From: Erpobdella octoculata
Lineage: Eukaryota; Annelida; Clitellata; Hirudinida; Erpobdellidae
NCBI GenBank assembly: GCA_963978895.1
Contig: OZ022246.1
Coordinates: forward strand, 4,666,680-4,730,679
Direction: 5' to 3'
Length of the DNA: 64,000 nucleotides
Part shown: piece after piece, positions 1-8,275 of the stretch
Position numbering within the stretch: the first letter of the stretch is position 1
Layout of the letters: each line of letters starts with the position of its first letter
Notes under the pieces: model-generated
What the model was told of the DNA's origin: nothing
Databases searched by the model: none
Seen by the model: the letters and a program-made list of their open reading frames with translations, nothing else
Position numbers and translations under genes: made by a program

Positions 1-725
1 TAATTAGAAGCCCAAACAATATTGCAGTAAGAAATATAGGGAAAGACAAATGCATAATACAACATAATACAAGTTTTTGTGTCTATAAAACGACGTAATC
101 TATACATAATTCCAATATACTTAGAAACTTTAGATTTAACATGCTTAATGTGATCAGTCCATGTTAAATGTTGATCAAGAAACACACCTAAAAATCTATA
201 TGAGGTGACACGGGTAATAGAAACACCAGAAATGCTGAGACATGACTTTGTAATAATAGATTTACTCTTTGGATGAAATATGATATAGTTGGTTTTTTTA
301 CATTTAAAGAAAGCTTATTGGCACAAAACCAATCATAAATACATATGAGACCATTATTAACGCTGTCAAATAAAATGTTCAAATTGTCACCAGAAGCAAA
401 CAGACTAGTGTCATCAGCAAATAAAGAAAAACTGAACAGGTTAGAAATTAAAGGTAAGTCATTGATATATATAATAAATAGGAGTGGACCCAATATAGAG
501 CCCTGTGGTACGCCACAGTTGATGGGTAAAGATTGTGATAACACATTGTTGTAGCAGACATATTGTGATCGGTTCTTCATGTAATCCCGAAACCAGTCAA
601 GAGGAACTCCCCGGACTCCATAGTACTCAAGCTTCTTCAATAATATTTCATGATTTACAGTGTCAAATGCTTTTGCAAGGTCTAGGAATAGGCCAATGCC
701 AAAGTTTCCTTGATCACAGCGTCTA
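1..725 (-). pseudogene. Non-LTR retrotransposon reverse transcriptase fragment (CR1/Jockey-like), cut by the window edge
   Basis: Read on the minus strand, this is the central part of a LINE reverse transcriptase. The order is an FLDLAKAFDT block near 695-665 (first catalytic Asp), GVPQGSILGP near 520-490, and FADD at 421-410 (the catalytic Asp pair). A palm/thumb segment of the RFLGVFLD type follows and runs off the window at base 1. The frame breaks near 293-299, where a run of seven T on + (A on -) is one base short of an open frame; the downstream part continues in another frame. This is therefore a dead or miscalled copy. The open frame visible at 188-640 has no natural start: its first residue falls inside the RT domain. 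The clade assignment is from motif style only. The upstream junction at about 720-726 abuts another LINE piece in the same orientation. Confidence 0.85.
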
Positions 726-1165
726 GCAAAAGAATGCTTAACAGTGAAGTTAACAGTAAAGATACGAAAGTGGCTAAGAGAGTAAGATCAAAGACCAGAC
801 TTAGGAGGGATTTTTATTAAGTTAGTTAGGTAGAGTGGAGAAGTGCACTTTTTAATGTCAAAAATTAGAAATTAGTAAGCAATTTTAAAAATCACTCTAT
901 ATTTAAGAGGAAGCCAATGGAGAAGAACAAAAGATGGAGAGATATGAGAAAAGTAAGAGGGGCGAGAAACTAAGTGTGCAGGAGAATTGAGGATGAGGGA
1001 GATCAGAGATCATAGTAGAGAGTGTTGCAATAGTCAATTCGAGACAGAATGAGAAGAGACTAGAATAGAACTAGAAGTTGTAGTAGAGAAGGATCATCGA
1101 AAAGTGGAAGTTGTTTGATGCGTCGGACGTCGAATATGGAAGTAACAAGATTTAGTAAAAGATAA
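726..1165 (-). pseudogene. Decayed C-terminal end of a second LINE reverse transcriptase ORF
   Basis: On the minus strand, short peptides in shifting frames match the usual tail of CR1/L2-type LINE ORFs. An RRIKQLPLFDDPSLLQL-like stretch lies near 1130-1080. RIDYCNTLYYDL follows near 1040-1010, and then a SYFSHISPSFVLLHWLPLKY segment near 955-890. Several frameshifts and stops interrupt it, so nothing is translatable as a whole. In element orientation this C-terminal piece comes before the RT core at 1-725. The two must therefore be separate copies, or one rearranged copy, joined near 720-726. The homology call rests on recognising the DYCN and HWLP(L/V)KYR motifs. Confidence 0.6.
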
Positions 1166-1560
1166 TATTTGAGAAGTTAAAGACAAGTTGAAAACAAAGA
1201 GAAAACTTAACTACGAATAAGAGGAGAAGGAGAAATAGAAAGAAAAGATGGAGGTGGCAGAACCGAAGGAAGCAAAGTTAGAGATTTAGAGGCCTTATTG
1301 AAATAGATTAATACAAGTAACAAAGTAAAACGTTTTAGGAATGTTTACAAAAGCAGTAATTACAAGTCATTCAACTAAATAGTATAGCAACTTCTGTGTC
1401 CTACAAAAGTGCAAAGTAATATAGAAGACATGCTAGGGCCCACTAGGGCCGTATTCACGTTAAAAATGCTAAATGGGTGGTCACTAAACGTGTCGTTACA
1501 AATCGTCTTCACGAACACTGGTTAAGCTCGTCGTCTTATAAAAAGGCTTGCGAAAAAATT
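1166..1560. other. Intergenic, purine-rich, no gene seen
   Basis: The + strand is rich in A and G (gaagaggagaagg-type runs). It may be further decayed LINE sequence belonging to the neighbouring minus-strand fragment, but I see no clear motif. No tRNA, coding segment or inverted repeat could be supported. Confidence 0.4.
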
Positions 1561-1738
1561 GAGATTGGTCACAAAATGAGCGGGTGCGGGAGAGCAACTG
1601 GAGAATAAGCGGGAACGGAAATGGGAAAGCAAGCGAGAACGGAAAAGCGACGAGAGCGAAACGAGCGGGAAAGCGACCGGGAACGGGGGAGGGAGAGCAA
1701 GAGAGAAAAACCCCGGGCAACGCCGGGTATCCCGCTAG
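1561..1738 (+). mobile_element. Helitron-like 3' end with CCCGGGCAACGCCGGG hairpin and CTAGT terminus
   Basis: A G/A-rich segment of gagagcaa and gcgggaa repeats ends in the short hairpin CCCGG-gcaacg-CCGGG (about 1712-1727), then tatcccg and CTAGT at about 1734-1738. A GC hairpin some 10 nt before a CTAG end, followed by T, is the layout expected of Helitron 3' termini. The same GGGCAACG core recurs at about 2190-2206 (inverted) and at 30057-30068, so it is a dispersed family. No Rep/helicase coding is present. The superfamily is inferred; the shared core is seen directly. Confidence 0.45.
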
Positions 1739-2177
1739 TTTATAATAAATAATATTAGTTATACAATCTTTGTAATAATTTTCTATGTTATTTTTTAGTG
1801 TATGGAACATTCATTTAGTGTTATTATTGATAGCCATACTTTTGTGTGTCTAATTATAAAGTTGTGTTTGCTTTATTGTTACATATATATTTATTATTAT
1901 CATTAAAAATTTCTGAAACATTATCAATGTAAACATCAACTAATGATAAAACCAAATTATGCAGACCCTGTAAAACATGAAACCTTCTTTTCCCTCTTCC
2001 AACTACATAAATTTCGGTAAGATTATAATACAAAGCTTCAATGTTGACTGTTTTTTTCCAAAAGTTATTCAAAAAGTTTTTCTGGGTCAATGGTTATTTT
2101 TCTATGGGTTATGCTAAGGAGACAGGGACGTAAATTCAGCATTTTCCAGAAGCAAAATTTTTCCGCCATTATATAGC
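1739..2177. other. Intergenic AT-rich sequence, no gene seen
   Basis: The stretch lies between two oppositely oriented Helitron-like ends. It holds T-rich and ATT-rich sequence and small frames without recognisable domains. Nothing functional is supported. Confidence 0.4.
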
Positions 2178-2705
2178 TTACTGGCAGGGTAACCCGGCGT
2201 TGCCCGGGTTTTTTTGCTTTGTTTTTCTTCTTTTTTGCCAGTGAAACGTCAAACAAATAGCAGATTTTTTTTCAATTTTTAAAAATGTTCTCATCAATGA
2301 AGTCTACCTGCATGCCAAATGTTGTATAAATTCCACCTGCGGCTTGGATGTGATAAGCGAATTCCCAAACACACACACACACATACATTACCTTTATCTA
2401 AAACAACCGTTAATTATTTTGGACCTCTGGCGACTTATAAATAAACATCCGTACTGTTTACTTATTTTGGACTTCTGGCGACTTATGCATAAACAATTTG
2501 ATTAATTTGATTTGATTAATTTTAATTGATTTAAAGCCTAATTCATGTCGGAAACATTCATGTATTGTCATCCAGAATGAAGCTTTCGTGAAAGTTTTAG
2601 ACCTCTAGTTGGTCGAAAAGTGGGTGAATTTTTGTTTCTAAGATTTGATCACCACAGACAAACAAACAATCAGAGAGACGAATGAAGTTAAATAAAAGCA
2701 TTTAA
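2178..2705 (-). mobile_element. Helitron-like nonautonomous element, minus orientation (left arm of an inverted pair around tRNA-Val)
   Basis: Read on the minus strand, the piece begins with a segment containing GTTTGTCTGTGGTGATCAAA and a run about CACCCACTTTTCGACC. It passes duplicated blocks of the AAGTCGCCAGA type (2425-2500) and a stretch resembling 'GGCATGCAGGTAG' (about 2300-2325). It ends with the CCCGGGCAACGCCGGG hairpin at about 2190-2206 and a degraded CCAGT terminus. Most of it (2500-2700) has an inverted copy at 3068-3270 and a direct-strand copy at 7785-8040. Boundaries are approximate, and the whole could be two overlapping insertions. Confidence 0.4.
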
Positions 2706-2924
2706 TAAAACCATTTAATAAAAAATTATATAGTAAACTCTAGGTAAAAGAATTTAAATTTTGGAAATCAGGGGAAGGCAAATTCCAATCCTGGTTTCAA
2801 ATTTACGTCCCTGTTTACAGTTCACATATCTTTCACCTCACTTCACCTCAGCTGGGTTTAACGACTTAAAACTGCTGCCATGTTGAAAATTATTAAAATG
2901 TTTCAGTTTCCTTCCAGCATCATC

Positions 2925-2997
2925 GTTTCCGTGGTGTAGTGGTTATCACGTTCGCCTAACACGCGAAAGGTCCCCAGTTCGAGCCTGGGCGGAAACA
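2925..2997 (+). tRNA. tRNA-Val (AAC)
   Basis: A 73-nt cloverleaf without intron. The acceptor arm is GTTTCCG/CGGAAAC with discriminator A at 2997. The D-arm contains TAGTGGTTATC. The anticodon stem TTCGC/GCGAA encloses the loop CTAACAC, giving anticodon AAC. The T-arm has the GTTCGAG box B. The sequence closely matches the conserved animal Val-AAC tRNA. A Pol III terminator of five T follows at 3000-3004, only two bases past the gene. It sits between the two arms of an inverted dispersed repeat, which does not disturb the gene. Confidence 0.95.
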
Positions 2998-3067
2998 TAT
3001 TTTTGCGGTATGAGACTAAATAAATTTTTTTAGACTAGAGATAGCCCGTCGAAAATGACGAATTTTT

Positions 3068-3270
3068 TATGCTTATATTTAATTTCACTTTCTCTCTGTT
3101 TGTCTGTGATGATTAAATCTTAGAAACAAAAATTCACCCATTTTTCGACTACATAGAGCTCTAAAACGTTCAGGAAAGCTTTATTCTGGATGACAATGCA
3201 TGAATTTAATGTTTCCGACATGAATTAAGCCTTAAATCAATTGAAATTAATCAAATCAAATTAATTCCTG
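3068..3270 (+). repeat. Dispersed repeat, right arm of the inverted pair
   Basis: The segment is a close inverted copy of 2500-2700 and a direct copy of 7785-7950. Shared landmarks are CTGTTTGTCTGTG, the run ATCTTAGAAACAAAAATTC, AGCTTTATTCTGG, and a short GTTTCCGACATGAATTA block. Arms of about 200 bp enclose about 370 bp with tRNA-Val inside. Divergence of roughly a fifth suggests independent old insertions, not recent inversion. It lacks the CCCGGGCAACG end. Confidence 0.75.
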
Positions 3271-3750
3271 CCATCTAACGACTGTTTATTACAGTCACTA
3301 AATAGCAGGAATTAATTCGTTTGACAACCGGCCACAAAGCTCTGGCGATCGATATTTTGCTTTTAAGTCCGAGTTTGCAATAGCGTTTACTAATCTAGAC
3401 ATGTAATTTGCTTAGAGGCTAATAACAGCATTTTTTAATTTATTTTTTATCTTTACTTGTGTAAATCTCATTTTACATTATTTTTACACACAAAAATTTA
3501 AACATACCTCCAAACTGATTAACAACAATGCATTCTAACAAATTTTCGGATTGATTGGACAAAATTTAATTAAATAATTATTTATGATATTTTCGTCGAA
3601 CTATTTATTGTCTATGCTAATATGATCGTTGTTTATGTAACAGAATGTGGCCTACACAATCGATTATACAAAAGTGTGTTTTTTAAAAACTTTGTATTTT
3701 GATTCCCTTGTTCGATTGCAGCACTACCTCTTTCGATCTTCGGACTGACA
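3271..3750. other. Intergenic AT-rich sequence, no gene seen
   Basis: No coding motif, RNA gene or long repeat could be supported here. A short direct repeat, taattcctgcc/gcaggaattaatt, is inverted about 3264-3315. Confidence 0.4.
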
Positions 3751-3751
3751 G

Positions 3752-3803
3752 TGTGTACACATGGATTTCTAGATGTTATATCTAGAATTCCATGGTGTAC
3801 ACA
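3752..3803. repeat. Imperfect 23-bp inverted repeat (TGTGTACACATGG arms)
   Basis: TGTGTACACATGGATTTCTAG at 3752 is mirrored by the complement of CTAGAATTCCATGGTGTACA ending at 3803, with a few mismatches. A third copy of the gtgtacacatggata piece lies at about 3795-3809. It could be a remnant of a small palindromic transposon. No function is evident. Confidence 0.6.
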
Positions 3804-3951
3804 TGGATATCTTGATATAACTACTGGATCTACAACCTAATAACATAGGCCTAAACGGTACCACTAGTTAAGCCATAGTTATGTCAAGATTTCTCTAAGT
3901 GTGACATAACTTCTAACGCTACTTATAATTGTTACATCAGTAATAACACAG

Positions 3952-4949
3952 TAGGGGAGATGGGGGCTTTTTGATCTCTTTTGAGGTTTTTTGGCGATAA
4001 CAGTCAAGCCGTTCAAAAAATCTACTTTTTTTTTGTTAATTACAGAGAGGAACATCTCTTCTATGTATTCAATTAAGTTTGACATTTTATAATGTAAGAG
4101 AACTATTTTTAAATTGAACTTTGGTGCAAGCCCTAAAAAAGATCAAAGTGCCCCGCATATGGGGCACTATGATCCCCCCATGGGGCACATTGATCCTAGG
4201 TAAAATTCAGTACGATCCCACATCCAGTTCTCTCAAAAAACACATGAAAACAGGTATAATAGCTTTTATTAATAATAATAATCATTAAAGTTATATAAAT
4301 TCAACACATGTTAGGAAAAATGGATAAATCTCCTGCAAAGACCAAGTGACGACTGGCTCGAGCAGTCCCGCCATGATGAATTGGGTCTGGAAGTTTACAA
4401 ACAATATCATCCTTTTTAAATTGGAATAATTCATCATTTGCACAAATGAAAATATCAAATTATAGGACTACACTAAACCTCCAATGCCCGGAGAATGCGT
4501 ACATTTAGTATCTTAGTACAAGGGGCACTTTGATCAACAGATCAACGTACCCCATATTGGTACAGATCAAAGAGCCCCTATGACATGGACCACGCTATAA
4601 ATGGCGATATCTCATCAATAAATGTTGTTTGAGAATTAAAGTTTGCCATAAAATAAGCATTAGATATGCGTTTATACAATCCAAAATTAATTTTCCCGAA
4701 AAAATGTTTATTTAATTTGTAATTACAGAAACTCAACTGTTGTGAAGATGTACTTTTCTCCGGTCAAATCAAACTTTCGTATTTATCAACTTTCAGCGGC
4801 GGATTGTTGAAAAGAAAATAGGACTAAAAATAGTACGGAAACAAATACAAACCATAAACAATTTTTTTAATTTTTTTATTTTAGAAATTATTACGTTATT
4901 GCCAAAAGATCAATGTGCCCCAGAGATCAAAAAGCCCCCATCTCCCCTA
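3952..4949. mobile_element. TA-flanked inverted-repeat DNA transposon (MITE-like, about 1 kb)
   Basis: A perfect 26-bp terminal inverted repeat is seen. It begins GGGGAGATGGGGGCTTTTTG at 3954 and its complement ends at 4947. Both ends are bordered by TA (3952-3953 and 4948-4949), the target duplication expected of Tc1/mariner/pogo-type elements. No transposase is encoded. The interior repeats the terminal theme: GATCAAAGTGCCCC near 4131, a GTGCCCC-gcatat-GGGGCAC hairpin at about 4138-4157, and more gatcaa...gcccc motifs at 4530-4575 and 4908-4935. The identical arms suggest a relatively recent insertion. The superfamily is inferred from the TA target only. Confidence 0.88.
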
Positions 4950-5267
4950 GGCCTAAATAAGTATTTTTTATTAGGTTGTGGAAATAGGAAATTATGTATG
5001 TAGATTGCTAATTAGATTTTAAAACAAGCAATTGTCAAGAAAAGCTAATTTTGCAGTCAGGCAAATTTGTCTTGAAATATCTAGTGCATAAGACAGGTTC
5101 CACCGTATAATTTTGAATCGACAAACGCGAGTTGACACGTCCCGATCAAATCTGACAGGTCCGGTACAATCGGAGTTTGTCGATGTGATATAACCGTTAA
5201 TGTCTTAATGTAAGATACACGCGACTTCAACGTGCTTGTCGCGTTGGGTTTGTGCTTGACTATATCA
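4950..5267. other. Intergenic sequence between two DNA transposons
   Basis: AT-rich to mid-GC unique-looking sequence, with several gacaggt...cggt words at 5090-5175 that may be terminal repeat debris. No gene seen. Confidence 0.35.
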
Positions 5268-5557
5268 TCACACCGCAGGCCCGTAGCTAGCGGGGGGGAT
5301 GGGGGGATGCAGCCCCCCCCACTAAAAATGCAAGCCCCCCCACTAAAATTCTAAATAAAATTAAACAAAAATAAATAAATAAAGGTAAATTTAAATATAA
5401 AATTAATAATATTAATTTGCATGCCTGTAGAAGGAATAATTGGTATAACCCATAACAAAAAAAAGAGCAAAAGTACAGATTAGCACGCTACGTGATTCTG
5501 TAATGAGCAATATAGTGTTCACCAGAGTGGAAACAGCTTTGTGCTGTTTATTTTAGC

Positions 5558-6067
5558 ATGTTGGATGGTATATTAGGAGAGTTGATGGAGAGCTTTGTTG
5601 ATAGTTATTTAAGTTATTCTAAAGGTTTGACTAGTGCAGTGTCTGCCCTTTTAGCAACATCAGACAAGTTTTCAGATGTCAACGACCTTAAACCGTTGAC
5701 GCAACTGCTAAAACAAGACATGCATGACGATGTTGAAAAATATATTGCAGACGAGGCTCTCATTACAAGTAGGTTTCTAAAAAAAAACAAATTTCAACCA
5801 GGCTGCAGTTTCCAGGAAATAATGGATTTTATGCTGGACTATAAAGATGCATTTCCTACTCTAAATTGGCACTATTCAGCTGCAATGACTCTCGGCATCT
5901 CGATTGCCACTTGTGAAAATTCATTTTCTTGTCTAACACGAGTACTACAACCATAGAGAAGATCAATGTCCCATGAGAGAAAAAGCAAACTTGTACTTCT
6001 GGCATTTGAAAAATCGCTCTGTAAAGCAATTGATATGGATACCTATCAAATACCAAGAATGCAATAA
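5558..6067 (+). pseudogene. hAT transposase C-terminal dimerisation domain, interrupted by a stop
   Basis: The frame encodes a helical region, then a segment of the form P-T-L-N-W-H-Y-S-A-A-M-T-L-G, then CENSFSCLTRVLQP, matching the hAT C-terminal dimerisation region of ZMYM/ZBED-like transposases. A TAG at 5954-5956 replaces the Tyr codon usual at that place. The frame then continues with RRSMSHERKSKLVLLAFEK to a natural-looking TAA at 6065-6067. The domain is thus complete but broken by one nonsense change. A possible splice acceptor (tttattttag) lies just upstream at about 5550, which fits a terminal exon. No DDE catalytic part is in the element. Confidence 0.85.
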
Positions 6068-6700
6068 AATAAAATCGGATTCAAATAATTGTCTGGACAA
6101 TGATCAAACCATATTATAATGAAATGGATTTTTTAGTTTAGTTTCTTATTTTAAGCAACTATTCATGTTTTACACATGAAAATTGTCATGAGTTTCATAA
6201 TCAGTGTTTGGACGTAGTCTTACAATATTATAATAACTTTAATCTTACAGTTTTAGAACAGAGAAAGAAGCTAATTCAGCTTAGCTGACAAACTTTGGTT
6301 TTTGATTTTTGAATGACTCTCAATAATTCAAACTATTTTCATAATTTAGTATTTTTTAGTGCTAGTCTGACACTGCAATACTATTAACCCCAATATTCTG
6401 AACTGATTAATTCAAAGAAACAATTTAAAGCTTACTGTCAAACCACACAATCTTTTAAACAATATAAGTTTAATGATAGACTTGATATATAATCTAATCT
6501 TCTATTTAGATTGTTTAGAAACTGATGACAAGTTTTATGTGTAACACATGAATGGATGTTTAGTAACTTAAAATGAGAATGTAAACTAAATAGTACATTT
6601 TATTATAATTTTATTATAATTGTCAAAACAAATATTTAAATCCGATTTTATTTTATTGATTTCTTGGCATTTGATACAGATGTACAAGTTTTTATCAAAA
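5985..6700. repeat. Inverted duplication of the hAT 3' end (foldback, arms about 180-220 bp)
   Basis: The left arm (5985-6205) contains AACTTGTACTTCTGG, ATACCAAGAATGCAATAAAA, AAAATCGGATTC and TTTTACACATGAAAATTGTC. The right arm (6510-6700) holds the complements CAGATGTACAAGTT, CTTGGCATTTGATA, GAAATCCGATTTTATTT-like sequence and TGTGTAACACATG in reverse order. The right arm lacks about 45 bp found on the left. A transcript across both would fold into a long imperfect hairpin with a loop of about 300 nt. Confidence 0.75.
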
Positions 6701-7252
6701 ATAAAATAAGCAAGTTATTGTATTGTGGACTATAACGGTTGTCTTCATTAGTAATTAACTTTTGACAATTTGATTCAGTGCCGTAATCCCAGTGGTGAGC
6801 CATGCACGCATCAAAAATCAAGATTGTGGATAACAAGAAGCATACTGTTATTTGACAAAATTGCCTGTGGAAATTTTTAATTTTTGTTATTACGAGCAAC
6901 AATATTGTAACTCTTAGAAAATCTAAAATTAAATAATAGGATATCCAAAATTGGATGCCATTTTTGTCAAATGCTACAAAATGCTTTGGCGAATCTCCTT
7001 ATCGCGAGGGGCTTCGCACCTGCGGCGCTCGTGCTCAGGCTTCTTCAGTGCCTTCGTTCGTCAGTAGCCCCCCTACTAATTTTCATAGCCCCCCCACTCA
7101 CTAAATACTGCCTACGGGCCTGTCACACCGACCGATTTGATCTGATTTTCTTTGTTTGGTGTTGTCGGGTTGAGTTTTTTTGTCGATGTGTACAGGGCTT
7201 TAGTCATATCTTTCTTTCTCTAGTTTGTTTTTAAATAGAGAAATTTAAAAAG

Positions 7253-7347
7253 CGCCCGATATGGGACTCGAACCCATGACCCTCAGATTACTCACGAGGA
7301 ACTCAGCTCTTAAAAGTCTGATGCTCTACCGACTGAGCTAACCGGGC
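7253..7347 (-). tRNA. tRNA-Lys (UUU) with a 22-nt intron
   Basis: On the minus strand the 95-nt gene starts GCCCGGTTAGCTCAGTCGG. Removing 7289-7310 leaves a standard 73-nt Lys-UUU cloverleaf: acceptor GCCCGGT/ATCGGGC with discriminator G, anticodon stem TCAGA/TCTGA, loop CTTTTAA (anticodon TTT at 7312-7314), and box B GGTTCGAGTCC. The intron, AGAGCTGAGTTCCTCGTGAGTA, lies exactly after position 37, the canonical place for eukaryotic tRNA introns. A run of five T on the minus strand (7247-7251) is the Pol III terminator. Conserved boxes A and B argue for an active gene. An intron in Lys tRNA is unusual for animals, where introns are commonest in Tyr, Leu-CAA, Ile-UAU and Arg tRNAs. Confidence 0.93.
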
Positions 7348-7349
7348 TT

Positions 7350-7784
7350 GGATTGCTCAGGCTGCAAAATGTTTTAAGGCAATGTGTTGCGTGTTTAATC
7401 TTGATAGAAATAGATAAATAACATTAGCACTTTAAAATTTTTCCAGGCTCTGTTTCAGCAACGGCTCAAGTTTAAAATAACTACAATGATACACAATATT
7501 TAGTCAGACCTGTCTTTCGTTAATGTCACTGATGTACCAGGACGGTTGAGGTTGAGATGAGTTTCATTTTGATCTCCTGATTTTATATCCACTAAGCCTA
7601 CTTGACATTGACTGATTTTAGAGGCTAGGGGAGGGCGTTGCTGGAACGTGCAACTTAATGTGGGAAAAATTCCAGGGCTTCCCCATTTTAAAATTCACGG
7701 CTACAGCCCACCTCCAACTACCCTCCCTGTCATCAGCTTTTTACTTTTTTAATAATAAAAATGTGGAAGTTTTCAGAAAAAATT
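7350..7784. other. Intergenic sequence, no gene seen
   Basis: Mixed-composition sequence upstream of tRNA-Lys. A short pyrimidine-rich piece about 7660-7740 may belong to a decayed element end, but no inverted partner was found. Confidence 0.35.
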
Positions 7785-8045
7785 TTAAATGCTTTTATTT
7801 AACTTCACTCCTCTTTCTGTTTGTTTGTTTGTCTGTGGTGATCAAATCTTAGAAACAAAAATTCGCCTAATTTTCGACCACCTAGAGCTCTTAAACTTCT
7901 AAGAAAGCTTTATTCTGGAAGACAATACATGAATTGAATGTTTCAATCAAATTGTTCATGAATAAGTCGCCACCGCAAGAGGTCCAAAATAATTAAACAG
8001 TACGGATGTTTATTTATATGTCGCCAGAGGTCCAATATAGAAAGA
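7785..8045 (+). repeat. Third copy of the dispersed Helitron-like repeat
   Basis: Shares with 2410-2700 (inverted) and 3068-3270 the run from CTGTTTGTTTGTTTGTCTGTGG through ATCTTAGAAACAAAAATTC and AGCTTTATTCTGG. With 2410-2500 it also shares ACAGTACGGATGTTTATTTA and the ATGTCGCCAGAGGTCCA block. It is the fullest plus-strand copy in the window. Confidence 0.75.
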
Positions 8046-8217
8046 TTGAGCGTAACAGTTGTTTTAAATTCAAAATTTTAGTTTGTTGACTCAGATAAAG
8101 AGGCAAATAATAGCTTTTTTTTAATTTATTTTTTTTATCTTTACTTGTTTAAAAAGTAGCTCCAACTATCAGAAGGTCATTAGTTTTTTTACAGGAAAAT
8201 TTACCATTATGAAACAA

Positions 8218-8275
8218 AATTGGTCCCCCTCAACATGTTGCCCCCCAAGGTTTTGCTGAAATGACGTTCCTGCTT
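8218..8275. repeat. Transposon end fragment related to 43983-44020
   Basis: CCCCCCAAGGTTTTGCTGAA followed by ATGACGTTCCTGC matches, in reverse orientation, AGCAGGGACATCATTTCAGC then AAACCCTGGGGGGG at 43984. The CAGGGACGTCATTT-like end suggests a hAT or similar terminal repeat. No opposite end or target duplication was found near either copy. Confidence 0.5.

Larger units (their letters stand above)
5268..7130 (+). mobile_element. hAT transposon, 1847 bp, with perfect 8-bp target duplication
   Basis: The element runs from 5276 to 7122. Terminal inverted repeats CAGGCCCGTAG (5276-5286) and CTACGGGCCTG (7112-7122) are exact. They are flanked by the identical 8-bp duplication TCACACCG at 5268-5275 and 7123-7130, which is diagnostic of hAT insertion. 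Subterminal C-rich blocks (agcccccccact) recur at both ends in opposite orientation. Only the C-terminal transposase exon remains, so this is an internally deleted, nonautonomous copy. The interior holds a tail-to-tail inverted duplication of the transposase 3' end (about 5985-6205 against 6510-6700). Confidence 0.93.

Noticed and set aside
345..726. Open frames on + opposite the LINE fragment
   Set aside because: They are shadows of the minus-strand reverse transcriptase, which has clear FADD and PQGS motifs.
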